The notes beneath the pieces were generated by a model. That model worked only from the letters and a program-made list of their open reading frames with translations. It was not told the origin of the DNA and did no database searches. DNA of 64,000 bases from Proteles cristata cristata. Its lineage: Eukaryota > Chordata > Mammalia > Carnivora > Hyaenidae. Numbering within the stretch: the stretch's first letter is position 1; each line of letters opens with the position of its first letter. The DNA is taken from assembly GCA_017311185.1 (NCBI GenBank), contig JAESUZ010001071.1:682001-746000 (forward strand), read 5' to 3'. The position numbers and the translations under genes were made by a program. This document shows, one piece after another, positions 23,472-33,779 of this stretch.

Positions 23472-24650
23472 CCTCCCTAATATTTAAATTCAAATTAACA
23501 TATACTGTAGTATTGGTTTCAAGAGTAGAATTTAGTGATTCATCACTTACATATATATCACTCAGTGCTCATCACAAGTACCTTCCTTAAAGTCCATCAC
23601 CCATTTAGCCCATTCCCCCAGCCACTTCCCCTTCAACAACCTTTAGTATATCTTCTATAGTTAAGATATACTATGGTTTGATATATGGTTGAGATATACT
23701 TATGGTTTGCTCCCCTCTCTGTTTTTATCTTATTTTTCCTTCCCTTCCCCTATGTTCACCTGTTTTCTTAAATTCCACGTATGAGTGAAATCATATGGTA
23801 TTTGTCTTTCTCTGACTTTTTTGCTTGGCAGAATACACTCTAATTCTATCCACATTGCTTCAAATGGCAAGATTTCATTCCTTTTGATGGCTGAGTAACA
23901 TTCCATTGTGTGTACATGCACACATGTGTATACCTCAAATTCCATATTTATGTGTGTGTATGCACATATATATGCTCATGGATGTGTATAGACACACACA
24001 CAATTTGGGCTCCCTCAATAATTTGAAAGTTGACAGTGGTGCCATAAACATTGAGGTGCATGTACCCCTTTGAATCAGTATTTTTGTATCCTTTGGATAA
24101 ACCCCTTGTAGTGCAATTGCTGGGATGTAAGGTAGTTCAATTTCTGAGTTCTTGAGGAACCTCCATACTGTTTTCCAGACTGGCTGCACCAGTTTGCATT
24201 CCTACCAAGAGTATAAGAAGATTCTCCATCCTCTGCATCCTCGCCAACATCTGTTGTTTCCTGAGTTATTAATTTTAGCCATTCTGTCAGGTGTGAGGTG
24301 GTATCTCACTGTGGTTTTGACTTCTATTTCCCTGATGATGAATGATGTTGAGCATTTTTCATGTGACTGTTAGCCACTTATATGTATTCTTTGTAAAATA
24401 TCTGTTCATGCTTTCTGCCTAGTTCTTAACTGGATTTTTTTTGAGTGTTGAGTTTGATAAGTTCTTTATAGATTTTGTATACTAATCCTTTATTACGTAT
24501 GTCAATTGCAAATATCTTCTCCAATTCCATTGGCTGCCTTTTAGTTTTGTTGATTGTTTCCTTCGCTGTGCAAAAGCTTTTTATCTTGATGAAGTCCTAA
24601 TACTTAATTTAGCTTTTGCTTTCCTTACTGTTTTAATAATAAAGTATTAC
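23472..24650 (-). mobile_element. 5'-truncated L1, antisense (3' part)
   Basis: The plus strand is the complement of the L1 3' end. It starts with 3'UTR ('acatatatatcactcagtgc' near 23550, then a pyrimidine-rich block) and runs backwards into late ORF2. The minus-strand frames at 23730-23945 and 23935-24189 carry ORF2-like words (YSAIKRNEILPFEAMWIELE and [20 protein letters not shown]), which confirms the strand. It stops near 24650 around the ANDIS region of ORF2. A local duplication of 'agatatacttatggttt' type sequence occurs at about 23660-23710. No clear flanking duplications were found. Confidence 0.85.
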
Positions 24651-24954
24651 TAAATTATATGAGAAAATGAACATTTTCAGTATAAAGATGTTAATTATTT
24701 AGACATAACTCCACTTTTACATGTATTATTTTATTCTGGGATATATACAATTCTAAGGGAGTCTTCTATTATCAAGTGAATAATAATTAAAGTATTTCAA
24801 CTTAATGGCCTGGATATTTTGGTAATAAATATTGTTTTAAGCCTGAATTACCTATAAATATACTCAATTGCCTACTTCTGCATTTTGGGATTATGTTAAA
24901 ATATTTTTAAAATTTCAGGAACTAAATATTAAAACCAAACCTGTTGGGAAGTTT
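24651..24954. other. No recognised feature
   Basis: AT-rich spacer of about 300 bp between an antisense L1 and a sense L1. Confidence 0.4.
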
Positions 24955-26170
24955 CTGGGAAGATGGCAGAATAGGAAGCATTAGGAATTTGTCTCCCACC
25001 TAGACATTTATACTAGAATTATCTGTCTGATATAACAATTTTGAAGTTCTGGAGTCTGTGGAAGGCTTGAAGCTTTCAGCAGAAGGAATAAAATTACCTC
25101 TGTCTGCAAATCATGTGATCTTATATGTAGAAAACCTCAAAGATTCTACAAAAAAAATGTTAAAATTAATAAATGAACTCAGCAAAGTAGCAAGATATAA
25201 AGTCAACAAACAAAATCAGTTGCATTTCTATGAATAAACAATGAACAATATGGAAAGAAAATTATAAGAACAATTCCACTCACAGTAGTGGTCAAAAAGA
25301 ATAAAATGCTTTACAATTAACTTAGCCAAAGAGGTAGAAGACTTGTACAATAAAACTACAAATCACTGCTGAAAGAAATTAAAGAACACATAAATAAATT
25401 CTAAACATTCCTCATATTCGTAGATTGGAACATTTAATCTTGTTAAAATGTCAGTACTGCAAAAATTGACCTATAGATTCAATGCACTATCAAAATATCA
25501 ATAATACTTTTTTGCATAAATAGTAAGATGTATCCTACAATTCACATGGAACCTCAATACATTTTTAATAGCCAAATGATCTTGGAAAAGAAACACAAAA
25601 TTGAAATACTCACAGTTCCTTACTAAAACTTACTACAAAGCTATAGGAATCAAAACAATATGGTAAGGCATAAAGATACATATCAATGAAATAGATACAA
25701 AATAGAGAGTGCAAAAATAACCTTCACATACCTTGGCAAATGATTTTTGACAAGAATAACAAGAGTGCCAAAGTATGTTACGGGGAAAGGACAGTTTTCA
25801 ATAAATGACGCTCAGAAAATAGGATATCCACATGCAAAAGAGTGAAGCTTGGTCCTTATCTAACATCATGTATAAAAATGAACTCAAAATGAATCAACGA
25901 TCTAAATGCAAGGCCTCAAAAAGTAAAACTCTTAGAAGAAAACATAGGACAAAAGCTTAACAACAAAATGGATTTGACAATAATTTCTTGGATATGGTAA
26001 CCAATATACAGATAATAAAAGAATAGAAAAATTGATTTCATGAAAATTTAAAAATTTGTGGCATGAAAAGACACTACCCACAGAGTAAGAAGGCAATTGA
26101 CAGAATGGAAGAAAATATTTGCAAACTGTATATCTATAAAGGATAATAACAAGAATATATAGAGAACTTT

Positions 26171-26396
26171 TCTAAATGTTTTTGAAAAAATGTTATTTAT
26201 TTATTTATTTTTGAGAGAAAGACAGCAGTAGCAGGGAAGGGGCAGAGAGAGAGGGAGATACAGAATCTGAAGCAGGCTCCAGGCTCTGAGCTGCCTGTCA
26301 GCACAGAGCCTAATGCGGGGCTTGAACCCACAAACCGTGAGATCATGACCTGAGCCGAAGTCGGACGCTTAACTGACTGAGCCACCCAGGTGCCCC
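26171..26396 (-). mobile_element. Can-SINE, reverse, nested in old L1
   Basis: Reverse copy with a TTATTTATTTATTTATTTTTGAGAG start and the complement of the tRNA head ending CCACCCAGGTGCCCC. GAGAACTTT duplications at 26162-26170 and 26397-26405 flank it, and the surrounding L1 reads through when it is removed. Confidence 0.93.
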
Positions 26397-26464
26397 GAGA
26401 ACTTTAAAACTTAACAAAAAAAAAATATACAAAAATGGAAAATGGATTTCAATAGACATTTCTC

Positions 26465-26669
26465 GAGCCTGGGTGGCTCAGTCAGTTAAGTGTCCGACTT
26501 CGGCTCAGGTCATGATCTCATGGTTTGTGGGTTTGAGCCCCGCATCTGGCTCTGTGCTGACAGCCACCTCAGAGCCTGGAGCCTGCTTCGGATTGTGTAT
26601 CTCCCTCTCTCTCAGACCCTCCCCTGTTCTCGCTGTCTCTCTCACTCAAAAATAAATTAAAAAAAACTT
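26465..26669 (+). mobile_element. Can-SINE nested in old L1, no clear duplication
   Basis: Plus copy starting GAGCCTGGGTGGCTCAGTCA, so a few bases of the usual GGGGCG head are missing or changed. The middle and CT block are normal, with an AAAAATAAATTAAAAAAAA tail. The L1 flanks do not join smoothly: 'gacatttctc' before and 'aacaatacagaaat' after should be separated by roughly 130 bp in an intact L1. Confidence 0.9.
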
Positions 26670-27340
26670 AACAATACAGAAATAAAAAACCAGAGGACAA
26701 TGAGTACTAGAATGATGTAAAGAAACTGGAATTCTTGTGCAGTGTTAATGGGTGGGACTGTGAAATATTAGTCATTGTAGAAAACAGTATGGTAGTTCTC
26801 TAAGAAATTAAAATTCCCATATGATTCAGTAATTTTGCTCCTAGGTATATATCAAAAGGAAGTTAAAGTAAGGTCTCCAAGAGGCATTTATATGCTTATG
26901 TTAATAGCAGGATTATTCACAATAGCTAAAATATGGAAACAAGGTAAATGTCCATCGATAGATGACCAGATATGGTATATACATATAATTGAAGATTATC
27001 CAGCCTTAAAAGGGGAAATTCTGTAATATGCTACAACATAAATAAATCTTGTGAATGTTATGCTGAGGGAATAAGCCAATCATAAAAAGATGAACACCTT
27101 CTGATTCCACTTATTTGACATAGTTAGTCAAACAAAATCATTAAAACAGAAAGTGTAATGGTTGTCAGGGGCTACAGGGAGGGGAGAATAGGGAATTATT
27201 GTTTCATGGATCCAGAGTTTCAGTTGTATAAGATGAAAAGTTATGGGGATGGATGGTGGTGATGATCGCATAACACCGTGAATACCATTGAACTGAACAG
27301 TGAAAAATTATTAAGATAGTATATGTAATGCTATGAGTAT

Positions 27341-28879
27341 TTTCCCAAATACACACAGAGTTCTACTTACTATTTCTATATTCTACTACTTTTAATTGAT
27401 TTCTACTACTTCACTTCTTTCATCTACTTTCTAAATTGCTTTCACTACTTTCAATTGCTTTCTAAAATTTACAAGTACTGGATTTTCTTTGATCTGAATG
27501 ATAGATAAAAACATATTACACCAAAATCTTCATTTCCACTACTATTAAAATATACTGCAGGGACCTCTGAAAACACTGTCTACTAAATAAATATATGTTG
27601 ATGTTTCATGTGTAATTGCTTCCAAGGGGACACTAAATATGTTCCATAGACTGTAAGGCAATCATAAGTCAGAAGAGACGTCGAGTGTCTAAATAATGTA
27701 AATGCTTTTCTTGAGTCATAGGGGAAAACTCTAGCCATTTTTCTCACCATTATTTCAGCAGCCACTGCTTTTGTTGGTCTGAGAGGAAAATAATTGGAGC
27801 TACCTGTGTGTGTCTGGTTATTTCAGAATCCCCGTGCCCCTGTCCAGGTGAACCCACTATGCATCTCAGCTCTTATTTATGCATTCTTGTAATAGTGGAA
27901 TTATAATGACCTTGGGAAATATGACAGTCCCAGGGAAATACTTCTATCCTTGGAATTAATTCACTTTGGGTTATCTTGGTTTTAGTTTTGGGGGCTATAT
28001 ATATGCAAAAGCATTTGTTTCATGTGACCAAAGGATTTTGACTAAACTCTTATCCACAGTTCAAGAAATATAGTTAAATTGAGAAAAAACAGGTTCTAGT
28101 ATCAGAGACTTAAAGCTAGAAAAATTTTTATGGAAAAAAATAGGTAATTGCATGGATAAAGGGCAATAAAATATAAGTGACATTTTCAGCTCATAATTTT
28201 TGTAGACATTTACATAAAGGTGAATAGTTTTGTGTGATGCAAAAGAAAAATGGTGAAGCAAACTATTCTTTTTCCTCAGCTTGGTCAATAAAACTGAAAT
28301 ATAAAGTGATATTAGATCGCAAACTAGAGGATCTTTCTTTCAAATTATCTCATCTAAATCTTTGCAAGTAATACAGTGTCTTTGTATCTCAGTTATATCA
28401 TCTGTACAATATGGAAGAATCCAGAGAATATGCTAATTTTATTTTCCACTTTAATCCTAAGATTACATATAATATGATAATATTATAAGATTTCATAAGA
28501 CTTCATTTCATGATAATATGTTTTTATTCTACCTCATTCCTGAAAGATTTGCTGTGCCTTGTGAAGGTAAGTAAAAAGCAAAATCACATTTTTAAGTAGG
28601 GGCTGATGAAGGCAAAGGTAGAGGAAATAAGACAAAATCAAACATAAAGTCAATACACAGTACTTACATGTTCTTTGTGTATCTGCACAATTTTCAGCCT
28701 CAACAGTTACAATTGACACTTACTGCATGTGACAATAACTAATCATTGTAATTACAGAGTCATTTAGGAAAGAATTTTGGGGGACAATTTTAATGTTACT
28801 GTTGACTCTTAACATTCATTATGGCTTTTTATATGTTTGATTTATTGCTATAATAAGCGCATTAAAGTCCTCAATTTTT
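27341..28879. other. No recognised gene; imperfect TTCTACTACTTT repeats
   Basis: At 27363-27470 a tract repeats words such as TTCTACTACTTTTAATTGAT, CTACTTTCTAAATTGCTTTC and CTACTTTCAATTGCTTTC. This is an imperfect low-order tandem array. The rest, to 28879, shows no repeat family, gene or RNA I recognise. Confidence 0.5.
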
Positions 28880-29275
28880 CAGCCCTCCCTATAAAGCTGA
28901 CCTTTGCCATGTAACTTTGCAGCAGTTCCCACTAAAGCATAGAGTGTATTTCCCTGCTCCCAAGCCTAGGCTCAATCATATGACTTGTTTTGGCCAAGAG
29001 AATGTTAGTAGGCATGATGTTATCAGAAAAAATACTTTCATAGAAAATAATTATGCAATTATACTCACTCCGTGTCTCTGTGATGGCTAAGATACGCACA
29101 TGCCTGGGCTAGCCCACTTGGCTAAGGGAGAGAATAAGGGATATATGAACCAGAAGTGTCCACTTGTTCACAGCCCAGATAAAACAATCTCAAACTGAAT
29201 GCTGCAGATGTGTGAGAAATCAATTTTTATTGATATATATCACTGAGATTTCCAGTGTTTTGTTATGCAGTATTA
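28880..29275 (+). mobile_element. Ancient MaLR-like LTR relic
   Basis: Diverged copy of the family seen inverted at 495-1235. The landmarks in order are 'atatgacttgttttggccaa' near 28978, 'aatgttagtaggcatgatg' near 29002, 'cacatgcctgggctagccca' near 29098, 'gtgagaaatcaatttttatt' near 29212 and 'cactgagatttccag' near 29240. The family consensus I recall has 'gacttgctttggccaa ... gggctagcctgctgg ... gccactgagattttgg'. The subfamily is not certain. Confidence 0.55.
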
Positions 29276-30240
29276 ACATTCCAATATACCCAAGAGAACA
29301 TTATTATTTTTCATAGCTAATGGTACTCTGTGGCTCAGACTCATAGAGATGTGAGTCAGTCATGTCTTGTATCTTAAAATAACAGCTAAAGTTGGAAATT
29401 GTACAGTGTCAAGAATGAAATAAATCTGCTTCCCAGAACTCATGTTCTACATTGGAACTGAATACATTGAGTTTTTAGAGGGCCAAATCAATACACAAGC
29501 CATTTTTTGAATGAACTTAATTATGACAGAATATAGGCATGAAAACACTTCTTTATCACCTACTGCTTTTATTCCTATTACTCTTGCTGGGATTTATGTC
29601 TTGTTGGGATTCAGTCCTATCACCAACGTCGGGCATGAATGTTTAATTATTAAATATTAAAGCTTTAGGTAATGAAGCAGTTGAACATATAGATTTTGGA
29701 TTTCCTTAAAGTCATGGGAAGTAAGCCAACAAGAGCTAAGCAACCTGTTTCTGATAGAACAACGTTGTAGAAAAGAAGCCAGAAAGAAGCTCGTCCTTCC
29801 TGAAGAATAACACCATTTTTTACTCCTTTCCAAAATGGTATGAACTGGAGGTCTACTCCAGCGGAACTAGAGTCCAAGAGTAACAAGTATCACCTTGTTT
29901 GTCACCAGGCACATTTCTTCCACCCAGAAGCTGAGAGAACGCTACCATGGGACCAGTGGTGAGGGGCATGTGGCTAACAGATGTGATTTGATTATTAAAT
30001 AGTTTGCCCCCTAAGCCATGACTCATTGATAATTTTGTTCTTTGACAGTGTAGGGAAAAAATCATATTTCTTCAGGATTTTTTTTAAGTCAAGAGTTTTA
30101 CTATGTGAAAATTTAACACTTAAAATGATCTACACTTTTAAATGATTATTAATTTGGGTTTATGAAAGTATCTCATGATAAATTATAATTTAAATCTGAG
30201 GCATTTTCTAATTTGACAAAATATGTGGTTAACATTTAGT
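29276..30240. other. No recognised feature
   Basis: About 1 kb without a repeat family, gene or RNA I can name. Minus-strand frames of 70-73 codons at 29665-30065 overlap and lack motifs. Confidence 0.4.
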
Positions 30241-30405
30241 AGAGGTAAGGAAGTATTATGACATTTGGCATCAGACAGGCTGCAATTCAAATCCAAGATC
30301 TATAATTTTCTGGGTCAGTTAGTTAACCTATACAAATTATCAGCTTTATTAGTTTTAAAATGTTTTCTGATACCACCTATCTCACAAGACTATAAAATAT
30401 ATAAA
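30241..30405 (+). mobile_element. MIR SINE fragment
   Basis: Ordered matches to the ancient tRNA-derived MIR: 'ggcatcagacaggctgcaat' near 30267, 'tcaaatcc' near 30286, 'gtcagttagttaacctatac' near 30315, and 'accacctatctcacaagact' near 30372. Diverged and without its 3' end. Confidence 0.75.
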
Positions 30406-30414
30406 GATATAAAA

Positions 30415-30627
30415 AGAGGGTTGCCTGGGTGGCTTGGTGGGTTAAGTGTCCAACTCTTGATCTCAGCTTAGTTTATGATCTTATGGCTTGTGGGTTCGAG
30501 CCCTGCCTTAGGCTCCATGCTAATAGCAGAGTCTGCTTGGGATTCTATCACTCCCCCTCTCTCCATCCCCCTGCCACCCATGCTCTCTCTCTCTTTTTCA
30601 AAATAAATAAACTTTAAACAATAAAAA
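30415..30627 (+). mobile_element. Older Can-SINE, plus
   Basis: Copy of a less felid-specific type (GGTTGCCTGGGTGGCTTGGT head, 'caactcttgatctcagct' segment, 'agagtctgcttgggattc' middle). ATAAAGATATAAAA (30401-30414) and ATAAAGACATAAAA (30628-30641) flank it with one difference. Confidence 0.92.
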
Positions 30628-30641
30628 ATAAAGACATAAAA

Positions 30642-31138
30642 GGAACTAAGCATACTGTATAACACTATCTAGAATTAAGTTAAAATATTTAGCCTTCTAG
30701 ATTAAATAATTTACTATTTAAAGTCTAAGATGGGCTTTAAAAAGCTTCAGAACATGAGGATTTGGGTTGATGTTTTTACTGTTAGGTTCAAAGATTATAA
30801 TGGCTTCTTGTCAAAATGAAAATGTAAATCACGTGAATTATGAAAATTTGGGATGGTTAGAATAAACGACAGTATTTTGAAATAAATTGCTCTAATTCCA
30901 GTATGTTAAATGATAAACTGAGGCATGTTAAAAGTGTTGAATTTGAGCAAGTATCTATTCTCAATAAGGGGAGCAACAAACAGGAAGTACTTAGGAAGAC
31001 TCTACCCACAGGACTTAGAGGAAAGACTTTATTATAGAGAAGCAGAAACAAAACATGGAATTTATTTGATTGGTTTAAGTAGTTCCCTTATTTGGGAAAA
31101 CATAACTGGCTTTGACTGGTTGTGTTTAGGTTTCATTT
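30642..31138. other. No recognised feature
   Basis: Unique-looking sequence between two SINEs. The short frames on both strands near 30857-31146 overlap and are chance. Confidence 0.4.
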
Positions 31139-31349
31139 ATTTTTAAATGTTTTATTTATTTCTAGGAGAGAGAGAGACAGCGTGAGCAGGGGAAGGTCAG
31201 AGAGAGAGGGAGTCACAGACTGAAACAGGCTCCAGGCTCTGAGCTGGCAGTCAGCAAAGAGCCCCACGCGGGGCTCAAACCGACGAACCGTGAGATCATG
31301 ACCCAAGCGAAAGTCGGACGCTTAACCGACTAAGCCACCCAGGCGCCCC
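31139..31349 (-). mobile_element. Young felid SINE, reverse
   Basis: Reverse copy of the CTAGGAGA...GGCAGTCAGCA subtype with most CpGs preserved (GACGAACCGTGAGATCATGA, AAGTCGGACGCTTAACCGAC, GGCGCCCC). Short duplications GGTTTCATTT and GGTTTAATTT (31129-31138 and 31350-31359) flank it. Confidence 0.95.
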
Positions 31350-31359
31350 GGTTTAATTT

Positions 31360-32562
31360 TTTTTTTAACCTTGAAGTATATACAAGCTTAGATTTTGATT
31401 GGCTTACATAGGCTGTCAAGACATTAAAACCCCCTCAGTCTAACAGTCTCCTTGGTTAACTAATTGAACAAGTATATCCTTTTCCTATACCTTTAAAATA
31501 TCTGTTTTTATTCTGTGGCATTAATTCATTTCCATCATATACTTTTTCTATTGACTGTATTCATTTTTTCCTTAGATTCCTCATTAATTTGATTTTTGGC
31601 CAGGAAAACAAATTCATTGGCAAATTCCATTATGCTACAACACCTTAAGCTGATATTAATGAAGATGTCTGGTGGGGTTTTTTTTGAAAAATATTTAGTT
31701 TGATAACCAATTTATTCAAGTTGATCAACATTCATACTGGGAAGAGGTACCCCGAGCTAATCATGAAGAGCGATACCATCATTATTTGTTCTAGTAGCTA
31801 CAAGATAATTAATATCTACTGATAGACACAATCAAAATTTCATTAATTATGTTATTAAAACTTTTAATTAGGCTCCAGTATACTTCTTCCATTTACAAAA
31901 CAAACTGAAAGGATTCCCCAGCTATCTCTTGCTGCTATTTATGTCCCAGGAAGATTTATCAAATGTTATGAAAGCCATGAATTGGAATTAACTTGAGCTT
32001 TGTTTTCTTAGTTTCTTTCCACCTTCCTACTCCACCAATAAAATCTTAATAACGAAATAATTGCATGCATTATTTACAGTTGTCTCTCTTTCATTTTCTG
32101 TGCTCATATTAAGACTCGTATGCAACCCAATGAATTAAAAGCACAGAACTATCATCTTCCTCCTGATCTCTTAAAAAAAAAGTTTTCTTTTGATATTGTA
32201 ATAATCAAGAGCAAATTACTGTGGCACTGCTGCCTATTTCACTTGGGAAAGAAAACAGAAATATTCTCTGCTAGTTAGATTTACATGACCTCCTTTGGAA
32301 GGAAGAGAATTTCTTTTTAAATAAAGTGAGCATTAGCCTAGGAGGTTATGGTGGCAGCCGGACACACAGAAGTCTTTTTTGTTTACATTTATTTGACACA
32401 CAATAGCGATGCAAAATGCAGGTGAAGAGTACTAGATTCTACCTTTCCATGTATGCACTTTGGGGCTTTGGCCACAAAATGACAGGGTGATCAGAATTAA
32501 AAAAAAAAAAAGAAAACAGTCATTAAGCTACATTTTTTGGTAAAGTTCGAATAGAGAAATAA
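31360..32562. other. No recognised feature
   Basis: About 1.2 kb of AT-rich sequence. No gene, RNA or repeat family recognised. Confidence 0.4.
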
Positions 32563-32730
32563 TGATGTAGTGGAAATGACACTAGCTCTGAAGACCTAAC
32601 CCTAACCCTAACCCATGACTATATCCATTCAGATATTGGGACAATGAATATTAATGGGTTCAAAGTCCTTATTTGTAAAATGGAGACATTCAAGATGATG
32701 CCTGAATCTAAAGTTCTCAATTTTTATAAA
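32563..32730 (+). mobile_element. MIR SINE fragment
   Basis: Ordered MIR words: 'gatgtagtggaaatgacact' near 32563, 'agctctgaagacct' near 32584, and 'ccttatttgtaaaatggaga' near 32668. The middle is poor, and a telomere-like hexamer array sits where MIR usually reads 'acctgggttcgaatcc'. Confidence 0.65.
32595..32614 (+). repeat. Short interstitial telomere-like array
   Basis: Twenty bases of perfect CCCTAA hexamer (a little over three units), with no mismatches. It lies inside a MIR-like sequence. An array this short could arise from slippage on a pre-existing CCTAA or from a repair event. Confidence 0.9.
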
Positions 32731-32897
32731 AACAAAGATTATGAGTTCTTGCTGAATCTTTGAACTCACAGTGGAGAAGGTGTCTGCTTTGAAGAAATGA
32801 ATACAATCCCATTCCCAAGAAACATCTGACCTTTTATTTTCCTTCTCAGCTTTCCTTCTTGATTTGTAATAGGACACGGATTGTGAGGTAGGTGAAA

Positions 32898-33140
32898 CGC
32901 TAAAGTGATTAAGAAATCAGATGCTGTGGTCAGATTGCCTGATTTCATCTTCAAGCTTTGCCATACATTGCTGTGAACTTCAGATGAGATACTTAGCTGT
33001 TTGGTTAGATAGTTTTTGCAGGAAAAAAATAGGGATAATCTTAGGGCATGTCTTCCAGGACCTTTCTGTGTTTTGCCTGTGTCAGTACATGTAAAGAGCT
33101 GATCACAGCAAGTGGCACATAGTAAGTGTTCCACATAAGC
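32898..33140 (+). mobile_element. MIR SINE, nearly full length
   Basis: Long MIR match: 'taaagtgattaagaaatcag' near 32902, 'ggtcagattgcctgatttca' near 32929, 'agctttgccatacattgctg' near 32954, 'atagggataatcttagggca' near 33030, 'gtacatgtaaagagctgatc' near 33087 and 'agtggcacatagtaagtgtt' near 33111. The order and spacing match the consensus closely, including the 3' core. Confidence 0.85.
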
Positions 33141-33498
33141 TCATGTTATTTTAAGTACCTCAGCACAAGGACTGACCTTGAGTCCTCTTGTAGGAGAAAG
33201 TCCTTCCTAATCACCCAAATAAAACATGGGTAACCATCCCTAACCTAGCAAAGTACTTAAGCTGAGCCATCCATTGTTATAAAAACAAAAGTGAATTTCC
33301 CTTTCTGTCCATCTATGAGGACTTTCCCCAGCACAGGTTGAAATGTACAACATACTGTTGTGTTGATGTATCTGTCACTTTTCTCTCTACCTTCACCTAA
33401 GCTATAGAAAAATTCTGGAGTGTGGAGTTTATTGGGTTTTGATATCCCTCTATTTTTACAAATATTTTCTGAAAAATATCTGTTAAAGCATGCTTTTC
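33141..33498. other. No recognised feature
   Basis: About 360 bp of unremarkable sequence before a SINE. Confidence 0.4.
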
Positions 33499-33717
33499 TT
33501 GGGAGGCTGGGTGGCTCAGCTCGTTAAGCATCTTACTCTTGGTTTAGGCTCAGGTCATGATATCGCAGTTTTGTGAGTTTGAACCCCATGCCAGGCTCTG
33601 TACTGGCAGTGCAGAGCCTGCTTGGGATTCTCTCTCTCTCTCTCTCTGTCTCTGTCCCTCCCCCACCTGTGCTGTCTCTGTCTCTCTCAAAATAAATATA
33701 CAAACTAAAAAAAAAAA
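33499..33717 (+). mobile_element. Older Can-SINE, plus
   Basis: TTGGGAGGCTGGGTGGCTCA head, TTACTCTTGGTTTAGGCTCA segment, TACTGGCAGTGCAGAGCCTG middle, TC run, AAATAAATATACAAACTAAA tail. Of an older subtype than the CTTTCGCTTAGG copies. I found no convincing duplication. Confidence 0.9.
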
Positions 33718-33779
33718 AGAAAATACCTCTTCTCTTCTAAGCATATTTAGGGATGCACAATATCATGTGTGATCAGGGA

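Larger units (their letters stand above)
24955..27340 (+). mobile_element. Old L1 with a 5'UTR joined directly to late ORF2
   Basis: The first ~125 bp match an L1 5'UTR start ('ggaagatggcagaataggaag' from about 24958). From about 25080 the sequence is ORF2 at the reverse transcriptase active-site region: the FADD box is degraded to SANH (PLSANHVILYVENLK, 25086-25130). It then runs through late ORF2 to a 3'UTR of the old L1MA/L1MB style ('ggttgtcaggggctacaggg' near 27160, 'ggatggatggtggtgatgat' near 27250). The rest of the 5'UTR, ORF1 and the first part of ORF2 are absent. Two SINEs in opposite orientations interrupt it at 26171 and 26465. No pure A tail or clear flanking duplication is visible. 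Confidence 0.8.
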
